Origin: Natronospira elongata | GTDB lineage: Bacteria > Pseudomonadota > Gammaproteobacteria > Natronospirales > Natronospiraceae | Reading direction: 5' to 3' | DNA length: 64,000 nt | Assembly (NCBI RefSeq): GCF_034931365.1 | Contig: NZ_JAYGII010000004.1 | Location: 1-64,000, forward strand | Shown here: positions 18,157-26,393 of the stretch, in pieces | Layout: the number at the start of each line of letters is the position of its first letter | Numbering within the stretch: the stretch's first letter is position 1 | Notes under the pieces: model-generated | Database searches by the model: none | Seen by the model: only the letters and a program-made list of their open reading frames with translations | Told to the model about the DNA's origin: nothing | Made by a program: the position numbers and the translations under genes

Positions 18157-18906
18157 TCAACGATCACCGGACTCGCGCAGATAGCGACGGTCGGAGTCCT
18201 CGACCCGGCCAATTTCCCACGCGCCGCGAGTCCGGGCATGCTCAATGGCGTGGTCACGGGCACTCTCGGTCGGGTGCTTGTAGATCGTGAATTCCTGATC
18301 CGGGAAGATCAGATCAGCGTCGTCGATCTTGTCGCTGTTGGCGCGATAGATCAGCGGCCACTGGTAGGGGTCGCCATAGACGTCGTCCTTGCCGGAGATG
18401 CGCCACAGGCTATCACCGCGACGGACACGATAGCTCATCGTGGCCGCTTCGAGCTCGGACACCAGGGCACGGGCGTGTTCATAGGCATCGCGATAGTTAC
18501 CGGCATCCTGAGCGTTCCGGGCATCACGCAGACGGCTGCGCTGATCAGCGGTCAGGTTGGTGAAGGTACCGGCCTTGTCCAGATACCCGCCACTCTTCTC
18601 GGCGTAGCAATCGTCGATGGTGGACTGGGCGACTTCGGCAGCACGCTCAGCCAGGCGCTGGGCCTCCTCAAATTCCCCGTCAGCTTCGGCTGCTTCAGCA
18701 CGGCTGAGATAGTCACCGGCATTACCGGTGTCCGTGCAGGGCTCTTCGGCAGCGGCCATAACCGAGCGGGCGTTGTCGATAGCCTGGCGAGCCATGTCAC
18801 GAGCTTCCTCGTCGATCTCCGGCTCGTCCGGGGCAGTCTGACAACCCACCGCCAGACCAGCGGCGAGCGCCAGGACAATGGCATGTTTACGGGACAGCTT
18901 GGTCAT
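18157..18906 (-). CDS. LysM domain lipoprotein
   Basis: 249 residues. Signal peptide with lipobox LAVGC, then a helical, Ala/Glu-rich region (residues about 25-150) of unknown role. A C-terminal LysM module follows (YRVRRGDSLWRISG to DLIFPDQEFTIY), which should bind peptidoglycan. Two Cys residues in the helical part may form a disulfide. ATG 18906 has AGGAG nine bases upstream; the longer frame to 18948 adds an implausible N-terminus. Confidence 0.88.
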   Translation of the reverse strand: MTKLSRKHAIVLALAAGLAVGCQTAPDEPEIDEEARDMARQAIDNARSVMAAAEEPCTDTGNAGDYLSRAEAAEADGEFEEAQRLAERAAEVAQSTIDDCYAEKSGGYLDKAGTFTNLTADQRSRLRDARNAQDAGNYRDAYEHARALVSELEAATMSYRVRRGDSLWRISGKDDVYGDPYQWPLIYRANSDKIDDADLIFPDQEFTIYKHPTESARDHAIEHARTRGAWEIGRVEDSDRRYLRESGDR

Positions 18907-19170
18907 GTCGGGCAACTCCTGAGTGCGATTGTTATTCTGTCGGAACAACCTGTTAATGAATTGTATGGTGAAAAGCTAGCACTGTGCATTTTTTCAAGTC
19001 AAGAAGAGCGATGCCTTAGGCACCCCGAAGCACGCTTTGTTCAGCCCAATCCTGGCAGCTGCTTGAGCCCAAATCTCCGGGGCAATATTATGCCCTAAAT
19101 CAGAAACCTAGCAGTGGCATTATGAACGGTCAAGACATTGTTTCATACTATTTTTTTGGGAGTCAGAGAG
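18907..19170. promoter_or_regulatory. AT-richer divergent spacer with candidate minus-strand promoter
   Basis: 264 bp without a gene between the LysM lipoprotein and arsC. On the minus strand TTGACT (19002-18997) and TAGCTT (18978-18973) are 18 bp apart, a weak sigma70-like pair. No clear plus-strand promoter is recognised. Confidence 0.35.
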
Positions 19171-19515
19171 ATGTCGGTAACGATTTACCATAACCCGCGC
19201 TGTTCCAAGTCCAGGGCGACGCTGACGCTGATCAAGGAAGCGGGATTCGACCCTGAGATCATCGAATACATGAAGACGCCGCCTGCGGTGGAAACGCTGC
19301 GGGAGCTGCTGAAACTTCTGAAAATGGAGCCAGGGCAATTGATCCGCCGCAACGAATCCGTCTTCAAGGAGATGAATCTGGCCTCTGCTGATGAGCAAGC
19401 ACTGCTTGAGGCCATGAGCCGCGAACCGCGATTGATTCAGCGACCGATTGTCGTCCGCGGTTCCCGGGCAAAGCTTGGGCGGCCACCTGAAGACGTGATG
19501 GAGCTGCTGAAGTGA
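19171..19515 (+). CDS. arsC: ArsC-family (glutaredoxin-type) reductase
   Basis: 114 residues. The active-site Cys sits in YHNPRCSKSR, and the Arg-rich oxyanion site in RPIVVRGSRAKLGRP. Family members reduce arsenate with glutathione and glutaredoxin. No arsenic operon surrounds it; the arsC-wrbA-DUF2069 order is a housekeeping neighbourhood, so a general redox role is possible. ATG 19171 chosen; the upstream frame lacks support. Confidence 0.9.
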   Translation: MSVTIYHNPRCSKSRATLTLIKEAGFDPEIIEYMKTPPAVETLRELLKLLKMEPGQLIRRNESVFKEMNLASADEQALLEAMSREPRLIQRPIVVRGSRAKLGRPPEDVMELLK

Positions 19516-20126
19516 GCCTTCCCGTCCGAATCCTCGTGCTCTATTACAGCCGCCACGGTGCGGTGGCAAACCTGGCCAGGCAGATTGCGCGGGGGGTGGA
19601 ATCGGTCTCTGGTGCAGAAGCCGTGGTCCGCACGGTTCCGCCGGTGTCACCCAATACCGAAGCCAGCGAACCGGCCGTTCCGCCCCAGGGGCCACCCTAC
19701 GCCAGCCTGGATGAGCTTGCTCAATGTGACGGCCTGGCCCTGGGCTCGCCCACCCGATTCGGCGCCATGGCCGCCCCGCTAAAATACTTCCTTGACGGCA
19801 GCGCCGGGCTTTGGCTGAAGGGTGCCCTGGTGGACAAGCCTGCCTGCGTCTTTACATCCACCGGCAGTCTCCACGGTGGGCAGGAAACCACCCTCACCAG
19901 CATGATGCTGCCTCTGCTGCATCACGGCATGGTCATCGCCGGTATCCCCTACACTGAGTCAGCACTGAATGAGACACGCAGTGGTGGCACCCCGTACGGG
20001 GCCAGCCATTTCGCGGGTGCCGATGGACAGCAGAGCCAGTCCGCGGAAGAGAGTGAGCTGGCACAGGCTCAGGGAGCCCGACTGGCGCAACTGGCCATCA
20101 AGCTCAAGGGAGAGAAACGATCATGA
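19512..20126 (+). CDS. wrbA: NAD(P)H:quinone oxidoreductase, WrbA flavodoxin family
   Basis: 204 residues. FMN-binding loop YYSRHGAVANLARQ, GSPTRFGAMAAPLKYFLD, and FTSTGSLHGGQETT are characteristic of WrbA. It performs two-electron quinone reduction, limiting redox cycling. GTG start overlaps the arsC stop by 4 bp (GTGA), and its end overlaps the DUF2069 gene by 4 bp. Confidence 0.94.
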   Translation: MSLPVRILVLYYSRHGAVANLARQIARGVESVSGAEAVVRTVPPVSPNTEASEPAVPPQGPPYASLDELAQCDGLALGSPTRFGAMAAPLKYFLDGSAGLWLKGALVDKPACVFTSTGSLHGGQETTLTSMMLPLLHHGMVIAGIPYTESALNETRSGGTPYGASHFAGADGQQSQSAEESELAQAQGARLAQLAIKLKGEKRS

Positions 20127-20476
20127 TCAGTCTTCGCCGTGCGCGCATGAGCTGCGCCATCAGCGCCCTGCTCGTCTCCCTGACCTGGGGCCTGGGATAC
20201 AGCCTGTTCCATCCCTCGGAAGAACTGGGGCCCTGGCTGGCCATTGCCGGCAGTCTGCCGCCGCTTCTGTTTGCCGTCGGCGTGTTACAGGGGAAGGTCC
20301 TGCCCACTGCCTTGCTGGGCTTCTTCGCCCTGTTCTACATGGCCCATGGCTTTACCGAATTGATGGCCAATCCGGAAGTCCGGGGACTGGCCACGGCATT
20401 GTCGCTTTTCTCGCTCGCCCTTTTCCTCACTGCCGGACACAGCCTGCGGGTTCAAAGCCGCCAGCCGAGGGAATAG
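20123..20476 (+). CDS. DUF2069 family membrane protein
   Basis: 117 residues with four hydrophobic segments and a basic N-terminus (MISLRRARM). Size, topology and position after wrbA match DUF2069, whose function is unknown. Confidence 0.85.
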   Translation: MISLRRARMSCAISALLVSLTWGLGYSLFHPSEELGPWLAIAGSLPPLLFAVGVLQGKVLPTALLGFFALFYMAHGFTELMANPEVRGLATALSLFSLALFLTAGHSLRVQSRQPRE

Positions 20477-20514
20477 GCCCCCTCTGTACTGAGGTCCCCT
20501 GGCTTCTTACGTCT

Positions 20515-21231
20515 TTAGGTATCGTCCAGGACCTGGCGCAGGAATGGGATGGTCAGGCCACGCTGGGCGGTGAGGGACAGGTGATCGAGGCGATCCGCCA
20601 GCCGGGTCAGGGAATGCATGTCCCGGCGGACACGCCGCATGAGCCAGCGAGCGCTGTCGTCTGGAAGACTCAGACCGCGGCGAGCCAACCGCAACCTGAG
20701 TGCCTCGCCGAGATCATCGTCATCCAAAGGCTCAAGGCGATAGACCGGCCCGGCGGCCAGGCGGGAGGCAAGGTCCGGCAAACACAGATCGAGACTGGCC
20801 GGGGGCTCGTCCGCCGCGAAAACCAGTTGCCCCCCGGCCTCGCGCATGTCCTCGTAGAGCCGAAACAGGGCCCTTTCCCAGGCCATCTCGCCCGCCACCG
20901 ACTGAAGGTCGTCCAGGCAAACCACATCAAAGCCGGCCCAACCGGCCAGCAACTCCGGATCCCGCATCTCGGGGCGGGACAGGGGCAGATAGGCAACCTG
21001 GCGACCCATGGCGCTGGCGGCGTGGGACACCCCTTGAAGCAGATGGGTCTTGCCTGTGGCCGAGGCCCCGGCCAGGTAGAGATTGCTCTGCCAGCGCCCT
21101 TCCGCCAGGGCATTGGCAGTGGCCAGGGCTTCGGCATTGGGCCCGGGAAGAAAATCGTCGAGACGGGTTTCCAGGGACAACTCGATCCCCAGCGGGAGCT
21201 GGCCACCACCCAAGGCCAAACCATCCACCAT
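20515..21231 (-). CDS. hda: DnaA regulatory inactivator Hda
   Basis: 238-residue AAA+ protein related to DnaA. The N-terminal QLPLGI is the sliding-clamp-binding type of motif; Walker A GASATGKTHLL and Walker B VVCLDDLQ are present. With the clamp it promotes ATP hydrolysis by DnaA, preventing over-initiation. ATG 21231 shares one base with the pgsA-like stop; a longer frame to 21363 lies inside that gene. Confidence 0.93.
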   Translation of the reverse strand: MVDGLALGGGQLPLGIELSLETRLDDFLPGPNAEALATANALAEGRWQSNLYLAGASATGKTHLLQGVSHAASAMGRQVAYLPLSRPEMRDPELLAGWAGFDVVCLDDLQSVAGEMAWERALFRLYEDMREAGGQLVFAADEPPASLDLCLPDLASRLAAGPVYRLEPLDDDDLGEALRLRLARRGLSLPDDSARWLMRRVRRDMHSLTRLADRLDHLSLTAQRGLTIPFLRQVLDDT

Positions 21232-21788
21232 CAGCTTCGGCTCCGACTCGCCTGTCGGAGCTGTCGGATCCAGTCCTGGAGGTAATCCAGGCCGCTGGCA
21301 ACCACGGACAGCGTTGCAACGGCAACGGCGCCCGCCATCAGCGAGGGGGCCAGTAGCTGCCACTGAGCGTCGGCGATGACCAGCAGCACGAAGCAGATCT
21401 GCACCGCCGTATTGATCTTGCTGGTCAAGAAGGGCCGAACCTCGAATTCCGCCAGGCGGTGGCGGTTATACCAGGCACCCAGCACGATCCAGAGATCGCG
21501 GACGAACACCAGCGCCACCAGCCACAAGGGCACCAGCCCCTTGTAACCGAGGGTGATGAAAATGGCCGCCATCAGCAACTTGTCCGCAGCGGCGTCGAGC
21601 ACGGCACCGAGCCGGGATGTCCAGCCAAAACGCTTGGCCAGCCAGCCGTCCACCCCATCGGACACGCCAGCAACGGCAAACAGACAAAGGGTGAGGAAAT
21701 AGGCCTCGTCCAGCAGAAACAGCACGGTGGGGACAATCAGCACCAGCCGGAAGCTGCTGAGGGCATTGGGCAGCCAGTGCCATTTCAT
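21231..21788 (-). CDS. pgsA: CDP-alcohol phosphatidyltransferase (phosphatidylglycerophosphate synthase-like)
   Basis: 185 residues, multi-pass membrane protein. The CDP-alcohol motif reads SDGVDGWLAKRFG then GAVLDAAADK, with AR replaced by AK, as is common. Placement before hda and after DUF2066 is typical. Head-group specificity (glycerol phosphate versus phosphatidylglycerol) cannot be read from the sequence. Confidence 0.85.
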   Translation of the reverse strand: MKWHWLPNALSSFRLVLIVPTVLFLLDEAYFLTLCLFAVAGVSDGVDGWLAKRFGWTSRLGAVLDAAADKLLMAAIFITLGYKGLVPLWLVALVFVRDLWIVLGAWYNRHRLAEFEVRPFLTSKINTAVQICFVLLVIADAQWQLLAPSLMAGAVAVATLSVVASGLDYLQDWIRQLRQASRSRS

Positions 21789-22891
21789 GGGCGCACCCGA
21801 TAGGTCGGCAGGGCATCACCGGGACGCAGCTCCACCATGGCGTCCCCGCGCCCATCCACCCCGGTGGGGTCAATGCGGACCAGGCGATCACCCAGTTCAA
21901 TCGCCTGTTCCAGGGACTGACGACCACCACGAGCGTGAATACGAAATACGGCCGTGTCCTCTTCCAGGGATTCCAGACGGACCCGCTCCACGGGGGTCAG
22001 CCCTTGCAGATGACGCTCAACCCTGACGTAATCTTCCAGCTCGGCCAACCCCCGAATACGTAGGCGAATTTCATCGTCACTGCCAATATCGCCATCCACG
22101 GCAAAGCGCCTGGCGAGGCGATCGGCCAGCTCATGGACACCATCCTCGAGTGCCTCATCTCCGAGCGAGACCCCGCCCTGCCATCGGGTCACGCCATCCG
22201 GCTGGTACAGGGCCCAGCGGGAGCGCCAGAGATCACCACCCACATTCTCGACACGACCAATCAGAATGGCATTGGGACTGTACCGCCCGGACGCCTCGAG
22301 GATGCGATCATCGAAACCGCCCCAGACATCGGCAAAATCCACGGTTCGGCGGTCTTCCAGGTCCATGATGGGAAACAGCAGGGGCAAGCCCCGGTCATTG
22401 GCTGCCTGTACAAGGGCCGGGGCCTCGCGGCCAACATCGCCCTCGGTCAGCAGATCGCGGTCACCCCCGTCCCGGCGGGCAAGCCAGACCAGTACCCGAG
22501 GTCGCTCCCGCCCCCACAGCGGCACGCCCTGCTCGCGAACCCGGCGGTCGATACTGTCCGGATCAAAGCGGGCCCAGAGGCTGAACTCACCGTTATCGCC
22601 ACTTTCGATACGAAAACGCTCCACCAGCTGCTCAAGCTCGTCCACGACGGGTTCCAGCGGCGGATGATCCTTGGGATCTCGAAATCCAGTCACGCGGGAC
22701 AGGACACGCAGGCCGGCCTCTCGAATCCCGGCCTGGCGACTGGCGTCGCTGCGGTCAGGCACCTCCACCCGTGCCTCATAGAGGGCATCGCCGCTGACCC
22801 CCGGTTCGGCCGCGAGGCTGGCCAAGAAGGGTATCCACAGGAGAATGATCAGGAACAGGGCGCCACGCCGGGCAAAAATCGAGCAATTCAT
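21785..22891 (-). CDS. DUF2066 domain-containing exported protein
   Basis: 368 residues, signal peptide (MNCSIFARRG then a hydrophobic core ending near SLAAE). The LYEARVEVPDRSDASRQAGIR opening and position next to pgsA and divergent to purM match DUF2066. Function unknown; probably periplasmic. I use ATG 22891; ATG 22906 is an alternative. It overlaps pgsA by 4 bp. Confidence 0.85.
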   Translation of the reverse strand: MNCSIFARRGALFLIILLWIPFLASLAAEPGVSGDALYEARVEVPDRSDASRQAGIREAGLRVLSRVTGFRDPKDHPPLEPVVDELEQLVERFRIESGDNGEFSLWARFDPDSIDRRVREQGVPLWGRERPRVLVWLARRDGGDRDLLTEGDVGREAPALVQAANDRGLPLLFPIMDLEDRRTVDFADVWGGFDDRILEASGRYSPNAILIGRVENVGGDLWRSRWALYQPDGVTRWQGGVSLGDEALEDGVHELADRLARRFAVDGDIGSDDEIRLRIRGLAELEDYVRVERHLQGLTPVERVRLESLEEDTAVFRIHARGGRQSLEQAIELGDRLVRIDPTGVDGRGDAMVELRPGDALPTYRVRP

Positions 22892-23120
22892 CAAGCTGCC
22901 AGCCATCCCGCTGAGTTCGTTATCCCCGATGCCCGGCCCATGCCGAGCGTCCACAACACCATGAGCTCGCCCCAGGAACGAGTAATCCGCATCCGGTCCA
23001 TGCTTTCGTGCTCGTGTACAATACCACAGCCGTCGCGAGGCTCCGACACCGGACTGGCGCGGCACTGGAAACGTCTCCGGCTCCCAAGCCGGAATCCCGC
23101 AACCTGCTTCGGAATCTGTC
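22892..23120. promoter_or_regulatory. Divergent spacer DUF2066/purM
   Basis: 229 bp without a gene. TACAAT at 23017-23022 could be a plus-strand -10 for purM; no good -35 accompanies it. I compared the region with a PurR box and found only weak resemblance. Confidence 0.35.
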
Positions 23121-24149
23121 ATGAGCAGCAAGGACTCCCTCACCTATCGTGACGCGGGCGTCGATATCGATGCCGGCAATGAACTCGTCCGTCGAATCGG
23201 TCCGGCGGTGGCGGCCACCCGCCGGCCTGGCATGATCACCGGCCTGGGCGGCTTCGGTGGTCTGTTCGAGCTTCCCAGTGGCTACCGTCAGCCGGTACTG
23301 GTATCGGGTACTGACGGCGTGGGCACCAAATTGCGACTGGCATTGGACCTCAACCGCCATGACACGGTTGGCATCGACCTGGTTGCCATGTGTGTCAACG
23401 ATATCGTGGTGCTTGGGGCCGAGCCGCTGTTCTTTCTGGATTATTACGCCACCGGCCGCCTGGATGTGGACGTGGCCGCGGATGTGGTCCGCGGCATAGC
23501 CCGTGGCTGTGAGCTGGCCGGGGCGGGCCTGATTGGCGGTGAGACCGCTGAAATGCCCGGCATGTACGGAGACGGCGACTACGACCTGGCCGGCTTCACG
23601 GTCGGCGTGGTGGAGAAGGACCAGATCATCGACGGCAGCCGCATTGGCGACGGTGACCGGGTCCTGGGCCTGGCCTCCTCCGGGGTGCACTCCAACGGCT
23701 ATTCCCTGGTGCGCAAGATTCTGGCGCGGGAGAGTGATCCCGACCAGGTCAAGATCGGGGAGCAGAGCCTGAGCGAGGCCTTGCTGGCGCCGACCCGCAT
23801 CTACGTCAAGTCCCTGCTCGACCTGTTCGAGCAGTGCACCGTCGGCGGAGTCGCCCACATCACCGGCGGTGGCCTGACGGAAAACATCCCGCGGATACTG
23901 CCGGAAGGGCTGGGGGTAGAAATCGACCCGCAAAGCTGGTCTCTCCCGCCGCTGTTCCAGTGGCTGCAGGAAAAAGGCGCCGTGGAGACGGCCGAAATGC
24001 GGCGCACCTTCAATTGCGGCATCGGCATGGTGGTGATCGTCCCCGAGGCAGAAGCCGAGAAAGCCACAGCCTGTCTCGAAGCAGCGGGTGAAACGGTCTT
24101 CAGTATCGGCCGCGTCGGCCGGGGCATTGAGGGCGTCCAATACCGGTGA
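23121..24149 (+). CDS. purM: Phosphoribosylformylglycinamidine cyclo-ligase (AIR synthetase)
   Basis: 342 residues. YRDAGVDIDAGNELV, GTDGVGTKLRLA, CVNDIVVLGAEPLFFLDYY and GGETAEMPGMY are PurM signatures. It closes the imidazole ring in purine synthesis. The stop overlaps purN by 4 bp. Confidence 0.98.
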   Translation: MSSKDSLTYRDAGVDIDAGNELVRRIGPAVAATRRPGMITGLGGFGGLFELPSGYRQPVLVSGTDGVGTKLRLALDLNRHDTVGIDLVAMCVNDIVVLGAEPLFFLDYYATGRLDVDVAADVVRGIARGCELAGAGLIGGETAEMPGMYGDGDYDLAGFTVGVVEKDQIIDGSRIGDGDRVLGLASSGVHSNGYSLVRKILARESDPDQVKIGEQSLSEALLAPTRIYVKSLLDLFEQCTVGGVAHITGGGLTENIPRILPEGLGVEIDPQSWSLPPLFQWLQEKGAVETAEMRRTFNCGIGMVVIVPEAEAEKATACLEAAGETVFSIGRVGRGIEGVQYR

Positions 24150-24823
24150 GTGTCCAGGCAGGCAAAGACTTCCCCGTGGCGGTCATGCTGTCCGGGGCCG
24201 GCACCACCCTGGAGGCGATCCTCAAGGCTAACGCCGACGGCCTCTGCAGGGCCAGGCCGACCCTGGTACTCAGTGACCGCCAGAAGGCCCGTGGCCTGAA
24301 AGTGGCCCAAGCGGCCGGCATCCCGGCCCGGGCACTGCCACGGCGAGACTTCCAGGACCAGGCCGCCCACGAAGGGGCGCTGGCCGAGGCCATTGATGCC
24401 AGCCAGGCTCATTGGGTCGTTCTGGCCGGCTATATGCGAATACTCGGCGGCGACTTCGTCCGCGCCTTCGCGGGGCGAATGCTCAACACCCATCCTTCCC
24501 TGCTCCCCGCCCACCGGGGACTCAACACCTACCAGCGGGCACTGGATGCCAATGACACAATGCATGGCTGCAGCGTGCACTTTGTCACCGAAGACCTGGA
24601 CGGGGGGCCGGTGATTGCCCAGGCCGAGGTGCCCATCCAGCGCCGGGACACCGCGGCGGAACTTGAGCAGCGTACACGGGCCAGAGAACGTAGACTGTAT
24701 CCCATGGTCCTGGAGCTGGTGGCCGATGGGCGGATCGGACTCGATGGCAGTCAGCCTACGTTTGATGGCAAGGTACTGGAGCGACCACTGCGCCTGCCCT
24801 GGAATGGAGAGGAGTTGGAATGA
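24146..24823 (+). CDS. purN: Phosphoribosylglycinamide formyltransferase
   Basis: 225 residues. Catalytic Asn and His lie in LNTHPSLLPAHRG, and the catalytic Asp in EDLDGGPVIAQ. It transfers formyl from 10-formyl-THF to GAR. The phosphate loop reads LSGAGTTLEAI rather than the usual SGNGSNLQA type. GTG start overlaps purM. The next gene overlaps by 4 bp. Confidence 0.96.
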   Translation: MSVQAGKDFPVAVMLSGAGTTLEAILKANADGLCRARPTLVLSDRQKARGLKVAQAAGIPARALPRRDFQDQAAHEGALAEAIDASQAHWVVLAGYMRILGGDFVRAFAGRMLNTHPSLLPAHRGLNTYQRALDANDTMHGCSVHFVTEDLDGGPVIAQAEVPIQRRDTAAELEQRTRARERRLYPMVLELVADGRIGLDGSQPTFDGKVLERPLRLPWNGEELE

Positions 24824-25530
24824 AAAGGATTGTCGGCGTCATCTTGCTGGCCGCCCTGGTGTTGGCGGTGCCCCCCCTCGATGGCAAGGAGCGTGGTTTC
24901 ACTGCCGAGTACCGGGCCTATTACGGCTCCATGCGCGGTGCCAGCACGGTCTTCACCCTGGAACGCTGGAACGATGATGAATGGCTGTGGCAATCACGCA
25001 GCGAACCGGCCGGCGTCGTCTCCATGTTTCGTGATGACATCATTACCGAGCGCTCCCGCTTCCGGGTTGTCGAAAACGGCATTCAAGCGCTGGATTACCG
25101 CTATCACCACCGTGAAGGGGGCGACACTCGCCGGCAGCGGCATCTGGCCTTCGACCTGAATGATGGCATCGTCCGTTTCAACGACGATGGTGACCGGGGT
25201 GAACTGGAGGTGCCCGCCCACAGCCTGGATCGCTTCCTGGCACAGTACGTGCTGATGCGGTCCCTGGCCAATGATGAGCGGCCCGAAGGCTTCCATATCG
25301 TGGACCGCGACCGGCAATTCGAGCAGGCACTGGACTATGCCGGCGAGGAACGCATCCGCACCCGCGCCGGACGCTTCGACACGGTCCGGGTGGACCTCAA
25401 GGACGCAGACTCCGAACGTGTTCTCAGCCTCTGGATGGCACCCGAGCTGGACTACCTTCCCGTCAAGCTGGAACAAAGCGAGCCGGGCGAACGCACCGTG
25501 CGCATGGAGCTGGAAAGCAGCGATCGCTGA
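24820..25530 (+). CDS. DUF3108 domain-containing exported protein
   Basis: 236 residues with a signal peptide (MKRIVGVILLAALVLA). FTAEYRAYYGSMRGAST and the C-terminal LSLWMAPELDYLPVKLEQ match DUF3108, commonly encoded after purN. Probably a periplasmic beta-rich protein; function unknown. A 9-bp perfect hairpin spans its stop codon. Confidence 0.87.
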   Translation: MKRIVGVILLAALVLAVPPLDGKERGFTAEYRAYYGSMRGASTVFTLERWNDDEWLWQSRSEPAGVVSMFRDDIITERSRFRVVENGIQALDYRYHHREGGDTRRQRHLAFDLNDGIVRFNDDGDRGELEVPAHSLDRFLAQYVLMRSLANDERPEGFHIVDRDRQFEQALDYAGEERIRTRAGRFDTVRVDLKDADSERVLSLWMAPELDYLPVKLEQSEPGERTVRMELESSDR

Positions 25531-25537
25531 TCGCTGC
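25517..25537. terminator. Perfect hairpin spanning the DUF3108 stop codon
   Basis: GCAGCGATC (25517-25525) and GATCGCTGC (25529-25537) form a 9-bp stem with a 3-nt loop. The stop TGA is 25528-25530. No U-tract follows, so termination is uncertain; it lies between convergent genes. Confidence 0.5.
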
Positions 25538-25541
25538 CCCC

Positions 25542-26111
25542 TCAAGCCCTGGGCAAGGTAACACCCCGCTGCCCCTGGTACTTGCCACCCCGGTCCTTGT
25601 AGGACACTTCACAGACTTCATCCGATTCCAGGAAAAGCATCTGGGCCACACCCTCATTGGCGTAGATCTTGGCCGGCAGGGGGGTGGTGTTGGAAAACTC
25701 CAGGGTCACATGCCCTTCCCACTCCGGTTCCAAAGGCGTGACATTGACGATGATGCCGCAGCGGGCATAAGTGGACTTGCCCAGGCAGATGGTGAGTACC
25801 GAGCGGGGAATCCGAAAATATTCCACCGTGCTGGCCAGGGCAAAGGAGTTGGGCGGAATGATGCAGACATCCGATTCCACATCCACAAAGCTCTTGTCGT
25901 CGAAACCCTTGGGGTCAACGATGGCCGAGTTGATATTGGTGAAAACCTTGAAATGCCGGGAGCAGCGAACATCGTAGCCGTAACTGGAGGTGCCGTAGGA
26001 AATCAGGCGCTCTCCGTCAGCCCCGGTCTTGATCTGACCCGGTTCGAAGGGCTCGATCATCCCCTCCTGTTCCGCCATCCGCTTGATCCAGCGATCGGAT
26101 TTGATGCTCAC
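25542..26111 (-). CDS. dcd: dCTP deaminase
   Basis: 189 residues. The MSIKSDRWIKRMAEQEG start, GTSSYGYDVR and the active-site segment ALASTVEYFRIPRSVLTICLG are typical. It converts dCTP to dUTP for dTMP synthesis. A GTG start at 26111 with GGGAG upstream fits the family N-terminus; the longer frame reads into the repeat element. Confidence 0.94.
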   Translation of the reverse strand: MSIKSDRWIKRMAEQEGMIEPFEPGQIKTGADGERLISYGTSSYGYDVRCSRHFKVFTNINSAIVDPKGFDDKSFVDVESDVCIIPPNSFALASTVEYFRIPRSVLTICLGKSTYARCGIIVNVTPLEPEWEGHVTLEFSNTTPLPAKIYANEGVAQMLFLESDEVCEVSYKDRGGKYQGQRGVTLPRA

Positions 26112-26190
26112 AACGATTTTCTCCCTCGGGTTTGTTGGCTTCGATCCGGCACAGAACCGATCGACGGAATCATACCGGTCAAGTAGCTTG

Positions 26191-26357
26191 AGTGAACAGT
26201 GAACAGTTCCCAGTGAACAGCAAGCCATGCCAACGTGGGATACCTGCCGTTTCCTGATGAATCGTTGCCACAGCGAACCATAAGCTTGCCCGTGCTCCGC
26301 CGAAGCGGCACGGCATCTTCACGGGCACTGCCAGCTGTTCACTGGGAACTGTTCACT
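26191..26357. mobile_element. GTGAACAG MITE-like element, copy A
   Basis: 167 bp with inverted ends: AGTGAACAGTGAACAG plus TTCCCAGTGAACAG at the left, and the reverse complement CTGTTCACTGGGAAC plus TGTTCACT at the right. The interior shares a CCTGCCGTTTCCTG-like segment with copies B and C. It separates dcd from apbC and directly abuts the hairpin at the apbC 3' end (26358). No coding capacity. Confidence 0.75.
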
Positions 26358-26393
26358 CCCAACATTTCAGTCATCCACGACTGAAATGTTGGG
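26358..26393 (-). repeat. 15-bp perfect hairpin spanning the apbC stop codon
   Basis: Arms 26358-26372 and 26379-26393, loop 6 nt. The coding-side arm encodes the last residues of ApbC (PNISV), the other arm contains the stop, and the outer end touches element copy A with zero spacing. Confidence 0.85.

Noticed and set aside
19171..19515. arsC as part of an arsenic-resistance operon
   Set aside because: No arsR, arsB or acr3 nearby; the arsC-wrbA-DUF2069 order is a housekeeping arrangement.
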